A DNA stretch of 64,000 bases from Psychromonas marina (GCF_030161115.1 NZ_BSPQ01000004.1:62001-126000); one strand, 5' to 3'. Positions 9,261 through 19,826 are shown, counted from the stretch's first letter. The notes: generated by a model from the sequence alone, not told the origin. Translations and numbers: made by a program.

Positions 9261-9737
9261 ATGATTCGGATTTATAAACCAGGGGATCTTTCCAGCGGAT
9301 GGGCTGGAGTACGTGTCTCGGTAAGTGTTAACGGTAAATCGAAACAGTTTTATTTTTCATACAGTAAATATACAGATTCAACTGCATTAAGAAGAGCACA
9401 AGATAAAGAACGTCAGTTACTTAAACTGCAATTAAAGCATGCACGTAATGATATTAAATCGAAACGTTCTAATACGGGCTTTAAAGGGTTGTCATTTACC
9501 CACGAAGTGAAAACAGTTGGCAGTAAGCGTTATGCTTATCCGGTTATTACTTTTCAGCATCGAAAAGAGGGAGAGTTAACGTCGAGAAAGTGGAGAATAA
9601 ATAAACAGTTAGAACTGCCTGTGAGTATGTGGCAAGAGATATGTTTAGCGGTAAAAAATACGCGAGTATTGAGCGCAAAAACCTATGAATATATGATAAA
9701 TCATCGACCTGACCCGGCTTCTCATTTTTCTCTTTAA
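9261..9737 (+). CDS. uncharacterised basic protein downstream of rmuC
   Basis: This 158-residue protein has no signal peptide and no membrane segment and is rich in Lys and Arg. The centre has an 'NTGFKGLSF' stretch followed by beta-strand-like sequence, reminiscent of small bacterial AP2-like DNA-binding repeats. That similarity is weak and unproven. The start lies 1 nt after the rmuC stop, so it is part of the same operon, and a nucleic-acid role would fit the context. Confidence 0.7.
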   Translation: MIRIYKPGDLSSGWAGVRVSVSVNGKSKQFYFSYSKYTDSTALRRAQDKERQLLKLQLKHARNDIKSKRSNTGFKGLSFTHEVKTVGSKRYAYPVITFQHRKEGELTSRKWRINKQLELPVSMWQEICLAVKNTRVLSAKTYEYMINHRPDPASHFSL

Positions 9738-9741
9738 CCTA

Positions 9742-9767
9742 TTAACGGCGCCAGAAATGGCGCGTTA
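9742..9767. other. hairpin at the convergent gene end (9261 gene / trkH)
   Basis: An inverted repeat (TTAACG..CGCCA and TGGCG..CGTTAA, one bulged base, GAAA loop) covers the last codons of trkH and follows the stop of the + strand gene by 4 nt. It lacks a U-run, so terminator function is only possible. Confidence 0.35.
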
Positions 9768-11187
9768 ACATTACAACAACCGTTAATATCTCTAAACGGC
9801 CCATCAACATACACAGCGATAAAATCCATTTTGACGCATCAGAAAAATGTGCAAAATTTCCTGACGGACCAATTTCAGCTACCAATCCGGGGCCTACGTT
9901 AGAAACCGCAGTGATAGCCGCGGTTAGTGAGGTCATTGCGCTTGATCCACAGAGTGTTAACAACAGTGCAGCAACAATAATTGTGGTCAGATATGCCAAC
10001 ACAAAAGCGATCAGCGAACGCAATATATCGTCACTGACAACACGATTATTATATTTTTGAGGGAACACGCCACGTGGGTGCATAAGTAACATCAATTGGC
10101 GTTTTAATAGGCTAAACGCAATCTGAAAACGAAATATTTTGATACCGCCAGTTGTTGAACCTGAACAGGCCCCTGTGAACAGCAAACCAAAAAAGATTAA
10201 TACACTGAAATCACCCCAAGTAATGAAGTCATCTAAACCAAATCCGGTTGTTGTGATCACTGAAACCACATTAAACATACTTAAACGCAGTGCATCTGAC
10301 CAGTTAAATTGCGCGGTATAAATTAGGTAGAAGGTTAAACTAAGCGTGCAAAACAGTACCAGTTTCAGGAAACCTCGAATCTGTGCATCTTTTAAAATGA
10401 ACATCGGATTTCGATGGTTTATAGCACGCGTAAATAGCAGGAAAGGTAAGCCGCCTAAAAACATAAACAGAATTGCATTCCAATGTGCACCCTGTGAAAA
10501 ACTCCCCATTGAGCCATCTGAAGTGGAGTATCCGCCTGTCGATATCGTGGTCATCGCATGGTTTAACGCATCAAAATGATTCATCCCCGCTAAGCGATAA
10601 CCGATAAAACAGCAGACGCTTAAAAATAGGTATACCAGCAAAATATCGATTGCGACACGACGTGTTTTTGATTCTGCTTTATCAGACCAGTCAGAAGATT
10701 CTGTTTGGAAAAGGCGCATACCACCGACGTTTAAAAAGGGTAAAATTGCTACTCCCATTACGATAAAGCCAACCCCACCGAGCCATTGTAAAATAGAGCG
10801 CCACAGGAGGATGCTAGGGTGCATGGTATCTAAACCATGTAATACGGTACTGCCGGTGGTGGTGATGCCAGACATGGTTTCAAAAAAAGCATCGCTGTAG
10901 CTAATGTGTTCAATCAATACAAAGGGCAGTGCGGCAAAAAGGCTGGCGAGTACCCAAACAGTAGTCGTGAGTAAAAACATTTCACGAGCACCTAAGCGAG
11001 AACGTTGTTTCTCTCCACCTAGGAACAAGAAAATAAAAGAAGCAATATGGGTAATGATGATCGCCGAAAGAAATTCCACACCACCGAGGCTATTTTGATA
11101 AAAAGCCAGTGCCATTGGAAAATACATAAACACGGCCATCTTGGATAAGACTAAACCGGTGATAAAAAACAGGGGGCGATAGACCAT
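9742..11187 (-). CDS. trkH: Trk potassium uptake protein, membrane subunit
   Basis: TrkH is the potassium-translocating membrane subunit of the Trk system and works with the cytoplasmic NAD-binding TrkA. The 481-residue protein has the expected series of M-P-M repeats; conserved pore glycine segments include 'SGITTTGSTV', 'TISTGGYST', 'ITTTGFG' and 'AVSNVGPG'. Length matches E. coli TrkH (483). It lies 13 nt downstream of trkA on the same strand, so both subunits come from one transcript with rsmB, fmt and def further upstream. Confidence 0.95.
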   Translation of the reverse strand: MVYRPLFFITGLVLSKMAVFMYFPMALAFYQNSLGGVEFLSAIIITHIASFIFLFLGGEKQRSRLGAREMFLLTTTVWVLASLFAALPFVLIEHISYSDAFFETMSGITTTGSTVLHGLDTMHPSILLWRSILQWLGGVGFIVMGVAILPFLNVGGMRLFQTESSDWSDKAESKTRRVAIDILLVYLFLSVCCFIGYRLAGMNHFDALNHAMTTISTGGYSTSDGSMGSFSQGAHWNAILFMFLGGLPFLLFTRAINHRNPMFILKDAQIRGFLKLVLFCTLSLTFYLIYTAQFNWSDALRLSMFNVVSVITTTGFGLDDFITWGDFSVLIFFGLLFTGACSGSTTGGIKIFRFQIAFSLLKRQLMLLMHPRGVFPQKYNNRVVSDDILRSLIAFVLAYLTTIIVAALLLTLCGSSAMTSLTAAITAVSNVGPGLVAEIGPSGNFAHFSDASKWILSLCMLMGRLEILTVVVMLTRHFWRR

Positions 11188-11200
11188 TTACAGCACCAAA

Positions 11201-12577
11201 TTAAAGGAAAAATGGGCTAGGTTGGAATAGTTTCTCAATGTCACTGATATATTTCTTGTTCACCAGAAATAGAATCACATGGTCATCACTTTCGACCACG
11301 GTGTCATCATGAGCGATCAATACTTCATCATTACGTACAATTGCACCAATACTGGTACCTCGTGGTAATTTTAGTTGGTTTAGTTGTTTACCTACTACTT
11401 TAGAAGTCATGCTGTCACCACGTGCGATAATTTCAATCGCTTCAGCAACACCTTCACGTAGTGAATATACATGCTTAAGGTCTGCTTTACGGACGTGTGT
11501 GAGGAGTGCGGAAATAGTTGCTTGTTGTGGTGAGATAGCGATATCTAAAATATTACCCTGCACTAAATCAAGGTAAGCCGTACGTTGAATCAAGACCATT
11601 GCTTTGCGCGCGCCCATTCGTTTCGCTAGCATTGCCGACATGATGTTCGCTTCGTCATCATTGGTAACGGTGATAAATAGGTCGATCTGTTCGATATGCT
11701 CTTCAGATAACAACTCCTGATCAGAGGAGTCACCACAAAATACAATGGTATTGGAAAGTGTTTCTGATAGATATTCTGCACGCTTCAGATTCTTTTCAAT
11801 CAATTTAACGGAGTTATCTTTTTCAAGTCGTTTTGCAAGACTCTCCCCAATAAAGCCACCACCTACAATCATGATACGTTTATAGGGATATTCGAGTTTC
11901 TGCATCTCGCTCATTATTGCTTTGATATGTTGGCTTGCAGTGATGAAAAATACCTCATCATCGGCTTCAATAATGGTGGTCCCCTGTGGGCGAATCGCTT
12001 TACCACGTCTAAATATTGCAGCTACACGCGCTTCAATATTAGGCATATGCTCTTTTAAGGTTGAAATGGCGTTGCCAACTAGTGAGCCACCATAATAGGC
12101 ACGGATTGCCACTAGTCCAACACGTCCCTCTGCAAAATGTGCAACTTGTAGTGCACCAGGGTGTTCTATGAGCTGGAATATGTAATCACTTACTAGCTTC
12201 TCAGGCGCTATAATATGGTCAATAGGAAAGGCGCCACTGTTAAATAACTCCTCTTCAAACATGACCATACTTTGGGAGCGAATACGTGCTATTTTTTTCG
12301 GAACGTTAAACAGAGTGAATGCAATTTGGCAGGCAACAATATTGATCTCATCGGAGTTTGTTACTGCAATTAGCATGTCAGCATCCGCAGCTCCCGCTTC
12401 ACCTAACGTACGTGGACTAGATGCATTACCTTGCACCACACGTAGATCAAATCGGTCTTGTAGGTCTTGCAACTGTTCATTTGACGAATCAACAACGGTG
12501 ATATCGTTATTTTCACCTACTAAGTTCTCAGCCAGTGATGCGCCTACTTGACCTGCGCCTAAAATAATAATTTTCAT
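11201..12577 (-). CDS. trkA: Trk system potassium transport regulator TrkA
   Basis: TrkA is the peripheral NAD(H)-binding regulator that gates TrkH. The 458-residue protein is a duplication: Rossmann (TrkA-N) domains begin with [13 protein letters not shown] near residue 7 and [13 protein letters not shown] near residue 239, and each is followed by a TrkA-C domain. Length and arrangement match E. coli. The start ATG is unambiguous, with the first glycine motif six residues in. It follows rsmB after a 107-nt gap, so an extra promoter there is possible. Confidence 0.95.
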   Translation of the reverse strand: MKIIILGAGQVGASLAENLVGENNDITVVDSSNEQLQDLQDRFDLRVVQGNASSPRTLGEAGAADADMLIAVTNSDEINIVACQIAFTLFNVPKKIARIRSQSMVMFEEELFNSGAFPIDHIIAPEKLVSDYIFQLIEHPGALQVAHFAEGRVGLVAIRAYYGGSLVGNAISTLKEHMPNIEARVAAIFRRGKAIRPQGTTIIEADDEVFFITASQHIKAIMSEMQKLEYPYKRIMIVGGGFIGESLAKRLEKDNSVKLIEKNLKRAEYLSETLSNTIVFCGDSSDQELLSEEHIEQIDLFITVTNDDEANIMSAMLAKRMGARKAMVLIQRTAYLDLVQGNILDIAISPQQATISALLTHVRKADLKHVYSLREGVAEAIEIIARGDSMTSKVVGKQLNQLKLPRGTSIGAIVRNDEVLIAHDDTVVESDDHVILFLVNKKYISDIEKLFQPSPFFL

Positions 12578-12684
12578 CGTTATCCATGATCCTGTTGATA
12601 GGGGAGTTGCTTAACTCAGTGTGTTCCATTTAGATAATAGTGCAGAGTCGAAAACCTGCACTATTTCTCTGAATTACCGTTGAA

Positions 12685-13989
12685 TTATAGGGCTTTTTGA
12701 AGTTTCGCGTAATAGAAACCATCCATTGCATCTTCATTTGGTAATAACTGACGTCCTTGCGTATCGCTATTATATTGTTCAGATAATGGAATTAATGTGG
12801 CATCGCTTTTACTTTCTAAAAAGCTTTTAACTTGTAGTTCATTTTCATCGGGTAAGATTGAACAGGTTGCATATAATAAAATACCACCTGGTTTTAATTT
12901 TTCCCACAATGCATTAAGGATGCTTTTTTGTAATGTCACTAATTCAGCGATATCACTATCACGTCGTAACCAACGAATATCCGGATGACGACGAATAACA
13001 CCCGTCGCACTACATGGCGCATCACATAAAATACGATCAAACTGCTCGCCGTTCCACCAATCGTTTGGTTTGGAAGCATCGCCATGAATAACCGTGGCTT
13101 TCAGGTTTAAGCGATCTAAGTTCTCTTGTACGCGTACTAGACGTTTCGCATCAGCATCAACGGCAACCATCTGTTTTATATTAGGTTGCAACTCTAAAGT
13201 ATGTACTGTTTTACCACCAGGTGCTGAGCATGCATCTAGAATAAGCTCATCGGCTTGTGCGCCAAGGTAGTGTGCAGCTAATTGTGCAGCGCCATCTTGA
13301 ACAGATACCCAACCCTCTGTAAAGCCAGGTAATTTATAAACATCGGTTGCTTTTTCTAAGCGCAATGCATTGTTGTTTTCAGCATCCGCAGCAATAAAAC
13401 TAGGTAGTTCAACCTGTTCTAATAAGGCTTGATATTGAGTTCGAGTATGATGGATATTATTAACGCGTAACCACATCGGTGCTTGCTGATTATTTTCAGT
13501 CATAATGGCTGCAGCTTGCTCTTCGCCATAAGCTGCTTGTAAACGCTTAACTAGCCAACCAGGGTGGCAATATTTTAATGTATCTTGCTGATCAGCCTTT
13601 TCGATTAAGGCATCTTTTTCACGCAAAAAGTTACGTAGAACACCGTTTATCATGCCTTTCAAAGCTTGTTTTTTAAGGGCTTTGGCACCGTTTACCGTTT
13701 CACCTACCGCAGCATGGCTAGGGATACGTGTATAAAGCAGTTGATAAAAACCCACCAAAATCAAAAAGTGAAGTTCACGTTGTTTACCTTTGAGAGGTTT
13801 TTGCATCAATGAGCGACAGAAAAAATCCAGGCGCGGTAGGGTGCGTAGCACCCCATAACAAAAGACTTGAACCAGTGCTTTATCTTTAGGGTTAAGGTCT
13901 TGTTGTACAGTCGGTAGCGCTTGGGAAAGAGATTGCCCTTGTTCTACGACTTGGTTTAATACTTTTGCAGCTAATGCGCGGGTATTCAT
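12685..13989 (-). CDS. rsmB: 16S rRNA (cytosine-967-C5)-methyltransferase
   Basis: RsmB (Sun/Fmu) methylates C967 of 16S rRNA using S-adenosylmethionine. The 434-residue protein has an N-terminal NusB-like RNA-binding domain (about residues 1-130) and a C-terminal methyltransferase domain with the AdoMet loop '[16 protein letters not shown]'. The two catalytic cysteines are visible: 'CDAPCSATG' (motif IV) and '[14 protein letters not shown]' (motif VI). The start overlaps the fmt stop by 4 bases, indicating coupling, as in the conserved def-fmt-rsmB order. Confidence 0.95.
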   Translation of the reverse strand: MNTRALAAKVLNQVVEQGQSLSQALPTVQQDLNPKDKALVQVFCYGVLRTLPRLDFFCRSLMQKPLKGKQRELHFLILVGFYQLLYTRIPSHAAVGETVNGAKALKKQALKGMINGVLRNFLREKDALIEKADQQDTLKYCHPGWLVKRLQAAYGEEQAAAIMTENNQQAPMWLRVNNIHHTRTQYQALLEQVELPSFIAADAENNNALRLEKATDVYKLPGFTEGWVSVQDGAAQLAAHYLGAQADELILDACSAPGGKTVHTLELQPNIKQMVAVDADAKRLVRVQENLDRLNLKATVIHGDASKPNDWWNGEQFDRILCDAPCSATGVIRRHPDIRWLRRDSDIAELVTLQKSILNALWEKLKPGGILLYATCSILPDENELQVKSFLESKSDATLIPLSEQYNSDTQGRQLLPNEDAMDGFYYAKLQKAL

Positions 13990-14948
13990 GCTTGTTCACC
14001 TTTAATGGTCAGCACAGTCCCTAGTGCAAATAACTCTTTACGTGAGTTTAATATATCTTGTACCGGCATTGCTTTTTTACCTGCAAGTTGAATCACTTGT
14101 AGGTTTAAAATATGTTTACCAGTGGCAACTTGGATACCTGTTTTATCAGCGCTAATAATTGTACCAACGGGCTGTGTTGAGCTCTCTGCGATAATGTTCG
14201 CTTTATGCACTTTAACGGGTTTATCGGCCACTTCGAAGTAACTCATTGGCCAAGGATTAAATGCACGTACACAACGCTCAATAAATTCAGCATCCTGTGT
14301 CCAATCAATCAGAGCCTCTGCTTTGCTTAATTTTTTAGCGTAATTAGCAAGCGTTTCATCTTGTACTTCAGCGCTTAACTCACCCTTTGCGAGTTGACTG
14401 ATAGTATCAACGAGTACTTGTGGGGCTTGTGTCGCTAGTTTTTCATAAAGTGACGCACTAGTTTCATCACTATCAATCGGGCAACTTACCTTGGTTAACA
14501 TATCACCGGTATCAAGGCCTTCATTCATCTGCATGATGGTAACGCCTGTTTCTTTATCTCCAGCCCAAATAGCACGTTGAATAGGTGCCGCTCCTCGCCA
14601 TCTTGGTAGCAGAGAACCATGCACATTAAGGCAACCTAAACGTGGCGTTTGTAAAACAACGGTTGGCAAAATTAAGCCATAAGCAACAACGATCATGATA
14701 TCGGCATTGAGTGCAGCAAGCTCAGAAACCGCTTGCTCAGATTTAAAGTTTTCTGGCTGGTATACCGGTAAATCGTGCTCAAGAGCTAATGCTTTTACTG
14801 CGCTCGCAGTTAGTTTTTTACCACGACCTGCAGGTCTATCCGGTTGCGTATAAACAGCAACCACATTAAATTCTGACTCAATAAGAGCACTTAAATGTTT
14901 TGCTGCAAAGTCAGGTGTACCTGCAAAAACGATGTTTAATTTTTCCAC
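13986..14948 (-). CDS. fmt: methionyl-tRNA formyltransferase
   Basis: Fmt transfers a formyl group from 10-formyl-tetrahydrofolate to initiator Met-tRNA. The 320-residue protein shows the N-terminal formyltransferase fold with '[13 protein letters not shown]', the catalytic '[20 protein letters not shown]' segment (Asn, His) and '[18 protein letters not shown]' containing the conserved Asp, followed by an OB-like C-terminal domain. The start codon is GTG at 14948, without a clear Shine-Dalgarno site. It follows def and overlaps rsmB by 4 nt. Confidence 0.95.
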   Translation of the reverse strand: MEKLNIVFAGTPDFAAKHLSALIESEFNVVAVYTQPDRPAGRGKKLTASAVKALALEHDLPVYQPENFKSEQAVSELAALNADIMIVVAYGLILPTVVLQTPRLGCLNVHGSLLPRWRGAAPIQRAIWAGDKETGVTIMQMNEGLDTGDMLTKVSCPIDSDETSASLYEKLATQAPQVLVDTISQLAKGELSAEVQDETLANYAKKLSKAEALIDWTQDAEFIERCVRAFNPWPMSYFEVADKPVKVHKANIIAESSTQPVGTIISADKTGIQVATGKHILNLQVIQLAGKKAMPVQDILNSRKELFALGTVLTIKGEQA

Positions 14949-14993
14949 TAAAATATATTACCTACGCTGTAAATGGGCTGTAATGAAGAGTTC

Positions 14994-15506
14994 TTATGAA
15001 AACTTAGCGTTTTGACGCTGTAGTTTCTCAAGTTTTGCTTTAATGCGTTTCTGCTTAAAAGGTGAAAGGTAGTCGATAAACAGCTTACCTTTAAGGTGAT
15101 CTAATTCATGTTGAATACAAACGGCCATTAAACCATCTGCCTCAAGAACCTGTTTCTCACCTTCAACATCAAGATATTGTAAGGTAACAAATTCACTGCG
15201 TTTTACATCAGCGTTGGTATCTGGAACAGAAAGACATCCTTCTTGAGACTCTTCTTCGCCAGATTGTTCTATAATTTCAGGATTAATGATGATCATAGGT
15301 TGGTTACGATCTTCAGAGACATCAATCACGACGATACGCGAGTGAATATTAACCTGTGTTGCAGCTAGCCCAACGCCATTTTCGTCATACATGGTTTCAA
15401 TCATGTCTGCCGCAATTTTTTTGATCTCGGGTGTGATCTGCTCAACAGCTTTAGCAACGGTTCTAAGGCGTTGATCGGGAAAATGTAATACTTCAAGTAA
15501 AGCCAT
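14994..15506 (-). CDS. def: peptide deformylase
   Basis: Def removes the N-formyl group from new proteins with a metal held by one Cys and two His. All three class I motifs are visible in the 170 residues: motif 1 'GVGLAATQV', motif 2 'EGCLSVP' (metal Cys) and motif 3 'QHELDHLKG' (HExxH). It is the first gene of the def-fmt-rsmB-trkA-trkH set and diverges from the LysM gene. Confidence 0.97.
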   Translation of the reverse strand: MALLEVLHFPDQRLRTVAKAVEQITPEIKKIAADMIETMYDENGVGLAATQVNIHSRIVVIDVSEDRNQPMIIINPEIIEQSGEEESQEGCLSVPDTNADVKRSEFVTLQYLDVEGEKQVLEADGLMAVCIQHELDHLKGKLFIDYLSPFKQKRIKAKLEKLQRQNAKFS

Positions 15507-15647
15507 GATATTATCTTGCTCTATAGTTAATGTTAAAGAATACTAATTCTATACCCATGGTGCTTGAAGATGCAACAAAGCATCGTGAGGTTATGTAGGG
15601 GCTCAGTTCCTTATAAAAACAGATTTACTTACAAAACAGGGATTGTT

Positions 15648-16730
15648 ATGAAATTTAAACGTATTACTTCATTCTTATTAGGAGCAGCACTTTCCTTTGC
15701 AGCTTTTGCTGACACGCTGATTCTAAAAGAGAATCACCCTGAAACCTATACGGTTGTAAAGGGTGATACATTGTGGGATATTTCTGCTCACTTCTTAAAT
15801 ACTCCTTGGTTATGGCCGCGTTTATGGCAAGCAAATAGCCAAGTAGAAAATCCACATCTTATTTACCCTGGTGACGTATTAACCTTAATTTGGGTTGATG
15901 GAGAGCCACAATTAACGCGTAAAAAATTAAAAAAATTATCACCTACTCCTCGCATAGAAGATAAAGAGGTGGCAATTCCTACTATTCCACTTGCGACCAT
16001 TTCTGCTTTTTTATCACGAGATCATATTATTGAGCCCGATTTACTCGTTGCAGCACCACGATTATTAGGTGATGCTGTCGGGACTCCTCGCTTTCTTGAA
16101 GGCGATGTTTTTTATGGTCAAGGGCAATATGAAGCCGGAAAATTATATGGTATCTACCGCCAAGGCAATGATTACCTTGAACCTGAGACGGGAGAGTTTT
16201 TAGGTAAACAGTTAATTTTTATTGGTCATACGGAAGTTTCTAAGAGTATCAATGTTACTGCTACTGAACAGGCAACACCCTTTGATCTTTTAAAGAGTGC
16301 ACGTGAAGCGCGTCAAGGTGACCTGATTTTACCGATTCCTGAATATGAAACGACACCCGCTTACTTTTTACCACAGCCGGTATCATCGGAAGTTGAAGGG
16401 CACATTCTAGGTGCGCTTAATAATGTCTCTGCAATTGGTAAATGGGATGTCGTTGTAATTGATAAAGGTAGTCGTGAAAATATACAAATTGGTTCACTGT
16501 TTTCTATCATGCGCTCAGGCCCTGGTGTTTTAGTCACTAAAAATAAGATTGAATATCAAAGTGATGCTAGCTCTCTTGATCAAGTGGGTAGTCCAGATAT
16601 CATCATTCCAGCAGAACGCTTAGGTGAATTAATGGTCTTTAAAGTCTATGAAAAAGTAAGTATTGCTTTAGTGATGCGTAGTACTGATGCAATGGGCGCA
16701 AAATATAAAATTAAAGGTTTAGAGTTTTAA
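15648..16730 (+). CDS. LysM-domain exported protein
   Basis: This 360-residue protein has a signal peptide (about residues 1-20, ending AAFA) and an N-terminal LysM domain (about 33-82; 'YTVVKGDTLWDISAHFL' and 'NPHLIYPGDVLTL') that binds peptidoglycan. The remaining 270 residues form a beta-rich region without a motif I recognise. I chose ATG 15648 because the upstream in-frame extension to 15564 disrupts the signal peptide. Orthologues occupy this spot between def and dprA in many gammaproteobacteria, but the role is not established. Confidence 0.88.
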   Translation: MKFKRITSFLLGAALSFAAFADTLILKENHPETYTVVKGDTLWDISAHFLNTPWLWPRLWQANSQVENPHLIYPGDVLTLIWVDGEPQLTRKKLKKLSPTPRIEDKEVAIPTIPLATISAFLSRDHIIEPDLLVAAPRLLGDAVGTPRFLEGDVFYGQGQYEAGKLYGIYRQGNDYLEPETGEFLGKQLIFIGHTEVSKSINVTATEQATPFDLLKSAREARQGDLILPIPEYETTPAYFLPQPVSSEVEGHILGALNNVSAIGKWDVVVIDKGSRENIQIGSLFSIMRSGPGVLVTKNKIEYQSDASSLDQVGSPDIIIPAERLGELMVFKVYEKVSIALVMRSTDAMGAKYKIKGLEF

Positions 16731-16779
16731 TCATTAATTTGTTAGCTATCGCTTAAAGTGAGGTTAAAGGAAGGTAACT

Positions 16780-17907
16780 ATTCAACAAAACCTATTTGAG
16801 TTAGATGAAATACCTCCTTTATCCACTGAGCATATTAAACGCTGGATGGTAGTTGATGCTATTCCAGCGTTACAAAAGCGCACTATTTTTAAACTGTTAA
16901 GCAAACACCCGCTACAGGAACTGATAAACCTACCTAGGACAACCTTAGAAAGTTACCGCTTAAAAGAGGCTCAAATTGATGCCTTATTGCATCCCAATCT
17001 CACGCAGATAGAAAAAAATATTGATTGGTTACAGTTATCTGCAAGCAGAGACATTATCTGTTTTGATGACCAACGCTACCCGCCGCAATTAAAAGAGATC
17101 AGTAACCCTCCTTTATTACTCTATGTGCAGGGCGATATCGGTTTATTATCAACCCCTCAAGTTGCCATCGTCGGCAGTAGAAATAGCACGCCTTATGGGC
17201 AAGAAAAGGCCTATCAATTTGCCCGTGAATTAGTGCAATCTGGTTTTACTGTGACCAGCGGTATGGCGATTGGGATTGATGGCTTGGCACATCAAGGAGC
17301 CTTAGATATCAATGGTAAAACCATTGCGGTGTTAGGAACTGGCCTCAATAACATCTACCCCAAGCGACATAATCAATTAGCGCAACAGATCATTGAAAAT
17401 GGATTGCTTGTTTCGGAGTTTTGGCCTGATAGCCCTGCGATACCGAGTAATTTCCCGCGTCGAAATCGGATTATCTCTGGGTTATCACTTGGCGTATTGG
17501 TGGTTGAGGCGTCACAGCGAAGTGGCTCATTGATTACTGCCCGTTATGCAAATGAACAAAATAGAGAGTTGTTTGCTTTACCCGGTTCCATCGATAATAG
17601 TCAGGCTTGTGGTTGCCATCAACTTATCCAACAGGGGGCAAAACTGGTGGTCAATAGTGCTGACATTATTGAAGAGTTCAATTTTGTTACATCGCTAAAT
17701 ATATCCCCTATCCCTACCCCACTAATTCCCCAATCAGATGATCATGCTTTATTAAAGCATATCGACTTTCACCTCACGACACTTGAGCAACTACTCTCCC
17801 GTACTGGCCTTGATATTATCAATTTGCAAAATCAGTTAGTAGAGTTAGAGATAACTGGTAGAATTGAGGTTACTGCTGAAGGTTATACCCGTCGTTGTGA
17901 AAAATAA
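16780..17907 (+). CDS. dprA: DNA processing protein DprA (Smf), apparent ATT start
   Basis: DprA loads RecA onto incoming single-stranded DNA during transformation and protects it. The Rossmann-like core holds 'VAIVGSRNSTPYG', 'SGMAIGIDGLAHQGAL', 'AVLGTGLNNIYP' and 'FPRRNRIISGLS'; a small winged-helix-like C-terminus follows. The first ATG (16846) has no ribosome site. In-frame sequence rich in charged and polar residues continues upstream to an ATT at 16780 that has AAGGAAGG 5 nt before it, and the frame closes at a TAA at 16765. I therefore place the start at ATT 16780 (375 aa); the conservative start is ATG 16846 (353 aa). Confidence 0.9.
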   Translation: MQQNLFELDEIPPLSTEHIKRWMVVDAIPALQKRTIFKLLSKHPLQELINLPRTTLESYRLKEAQIDALLHPNLTQIEKNIDWLQLSASRDIICFDDQRYPPQLKEISNPPLLLYVQGDIGLLSTPQVAIVGSRNSTPYGQEKAYQFARELVQSGFTVTSGMAIGIDGLAHQGALDINGKTIAVLGTGLNNIYPKRHNQLAQQIIENGLLVSEFWPDSPAIPSNFPRRNRIISGLSLGVLVVEASQRSGSLITARYANEQNRELFALPGSIDNSQACGCHQLIQQGAKLVVNSADIIEEFNFVTSLNISPIPTPLIPQSDDHALLKHIDFHLTTLEQLLSRTGLDIINLQNQLVELEITGRIEVTAEGYTRRCEK

Positions 17908-18001
17908 CGGTGTTAATATTCACCCTAGTTTTCTTTATGTAGCGTATTAAACATCGTATCTTGTTTAATATCAGGTGCATATAAAAGGTAAAAGAGTAAA
18001 C

Positions 18002-18475
18002 ATGTTTGAAGTAATTATTTATCTATTTGAAAGCTATATGCAGCTTGATCAAAATATAGAGGTCGATGCGCAGGAGATCACTGAAGAGTTATTGGAGGAA
18101 GGCTTTCAACGTGCCGATATCTCCAAGGCGTTAGCGTGGTTAGATCATCTATCAGGGTTGCATGAAACTGAAGAAAGCAACCGTGTTCAACTAGCAAAAC
18201 TAACTTCACATCGTGTGTATAGTGAACAGGAACAGTTTCGTTTAAACAGTGCGTGTCAGGGGTATATCTCCTATTTAGAGCAAGCTGAGATTCTCAACGG
18301 TTATACTCGTGAAATTGTAATTGATTGCGCGATGTTATTGGAGTTGAATGAACTCGAGTTACAAGACTTAAAATGGTTAATATTGATGGTGTTATTTAAT
18401 GACCCAAGCAGTGAAAGTGAATTTTTACAATTAGAATCCATGTTAATGGATCTTGAAGATGGGCTGATCCATTAA
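18002..18475 (+). CDS. smg: Smg family protein (DUF494)
   Basis: This 157-residue acidic protein has exactly the length of E. coli Smg and the same opening (MFEVIIYLFESYM). Its function is not known; it is always found beside dprA. ATG 18002 is chosen over an in-frame ATG at 17975 because the family begins at MFEV. The following gene starts one base after its stop, so they form an operon with dprA. Confidence 0.93.
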   Translation: MFEVIIYLFESYMQLDQNIEVDAQEITEELLEEGFQRADISKALAWLDHLSGLHETEESNRVQLAKLTSHRVYSEQEQFRLNSACQGYISYLEQAEILNGYTREIVIDCAMLLELNELELQDLKWLILMVLFNDPSSESEFLQLESMLMDLEDGLIH

Positions 18476-18476
18476 T

Positions 18477-19034
18477 ATGAGTAAAGATGACCTTCCCACC
18501 ACACATATGAAAACCATTGATCTCTGTCCTGATTGCGGTGCTGAACTGCATATTCGCAACGGTAAGCAGGGGGCCTTTCTTGGTTGTACGCGTTATCCTG
18601 AGTGTGACTACCTAAGACCACTGCACGAAAAAACAGAGATAAAAAAAGTACTCGTCGGTACAAGCTGTCCATTGTGTGCACAAGAGTTGGTATTGAAACA
18701 GGGCCGTTATGGTCTCTTTATCGGTTGCAGTGGTTATCCTGAATGTCAGCATACTGCACAATTAACAGAGCCACCTAAAGAAGACCCAAAAGAACAACAT
18801 ATTAGCTGTCCATCATGCAAAAAAGGCGAGCTTATTCAGCGTCAATCTCGCTATGGGAAAACCTTTTATGCCTGTGATAATTATCCCTCGTGTAAATATG
18901 CGGTTAACGATAAACCGGTTAATGAATTTTGCCCTGATTGCCATTGGCCAATCTTAGTTGAGCGTAAAACTGCCGCTACTTTTCGCATAATATGTCCTAA
19001 AAAAGGGTGTGGGTATCGTAGTAAGCCGATATAA
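18477..19034 (+). CDS. yrdD: YrdD-type topoisomerase-like zinc-finger protein
   Basis: The 185-residue protein consists of zinc ribbons of the DNA topoisomerase I C-terminal type, with no topoisomerase catalytic domain. CxxC pairs repeat as CPDCGAEL/CTRYPECDY, CPLCAQEL/CSGYPECQH, CPSCKKGEL/CDNYPSCKY and CPDCHWPI/CPKKGCGY. It closely resembles E. coli YrdD (180 aa). A nucleic-acid-binding role is likely but unproven. Its conserved neighbours are smg before and tsaC after. Confidence 0.92.
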   Translation: MSKDDLPTTHMKTIDLCPDCGAELHIRNGKQGAFLGCTRYPECDYLRPLHEKTEIKKVLVGTSCPLCAQELVLKQGRYGLFIGCSGYPECQHTAQLTEPPKEDPKEQHISCPSCKKGELIQRQSRYGKTFYACDNYPSCKYAVNDKPVNEFCPDCHWPILVERKTAATFRIICPKKGCGYRSKPI

Positions 19035-19077
19035 TCGACTGTAAATCATACTTATAAATATGAAGGGAGATAGTATT

Positions 19078-19641
19078 TTGGCTAAGGTTGACTTAAGTAA
19101 CGCACTGAGTGCACTGCACAATGAAGGTGTTATTGCTTACCCCACTGAATCTGTTTTTGGTCTTGGTTGCGATCCTGATTGCGATCTCGCGATAGAAAAA
19201 ATATTACAGCTTAAACAACGTCCGGCACATAAAGGCCTGATCTTAATTGCTGCTAATATTGAACAGTTGCAACACTATGCTGATTTTTCAATGCTCACAG
19301 AGCAACAAGTTACAGCGATAAAGAATACCTGGCCGGGTCCCTTTACCTGGGTTGTACCTGCAAAAAAATCCCTTTCAAAATTGATCAGTGGTGACTTTGA
19401 TAGCGTAGCAGTTAGAGTGAGTGACCATCCTATTGTGCAGCAACTTTGTAGCCAATTTGCTAAACCTATCATCTCAACCAGTGCTAACCTTTCTGGCTTA
19501 GAGGCATGCACTAATGCCGAGCAAGTTAAAGCGATGTTTATCGATAATCCACTTTTGGCGACAACTATCGACGCTGAAGTATCCGGTTTAGATAACCCTT
19601 CTCAAATCCACCACGCATTAACTGGTAAGCGATTAAGGTAG
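19078..19641 (+). CDS. tsaC: threonylcarbamoyl-AMP synthase
   Basis: TsaC (YrdC/RimN) makes threonylcarbamoyl-AMP from Thr, bicarbonate and ATP for the t6A37 modification of ANN-decoding tRNAs. The Sua5/YciO/YrdC fold is evident: 'GVIAYPTESVFGLGCDPD', 'LKQRPAHKGLILIAAN', 'WPGPFTWVVPA' and 'ISTSANLSG'. The likely start is TTG 19078 because AAGGGAG lies 8 nt before it; an ATG at 19060 has no site but gives only six more residues. Length 187 aa versus 190 in E. coli. The usual next gene, aroE, is absent here. Confidence 0.93.
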   Translation: MAKVDLSNALSALHNEGVIAYPTESVFGLGCDPDCDLAIEKILQLKQRPAHKGLILIAANIEQLQHYADFSMLTEQQVTAIKNTWPGPFTWVVPAKKSLSKLISGDFDSVAVRVSDHPIVQQLCSQFAKPIISTSANLSGLEACTNAEQVKAMFIDNPLLATTIDAEVSGLDNPSQIHHALTGKRLR

Positions 19642-19762
19642 CTGGTAGTGATCAAGGTGCTCCTACTATTCATTGGTATGATTACCCTATCGTCCTTTTT
19701 TAAACGTTAATCTCACGTATTTTTGTTACATTGTTGTTGTGTATTTGTTAATAATTAGTTCG

Positions 19763-19768
19763 TATAAT
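19763..19768 (+). promoter_or_regulatory. -10 promoter element for trhO
   Basis: A perfect TATAAT lies 59 nt before the trhO start in an AT-rich gap. No equally good -35 is seen at 17 nt. Confidence 0.45.
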
Positions 19769-19826
19769 CGCTGTTCAATTAAATCAGCACTGGATTTACG
19801 TTCTAGTTAGCTAACAAGGAAGAACC

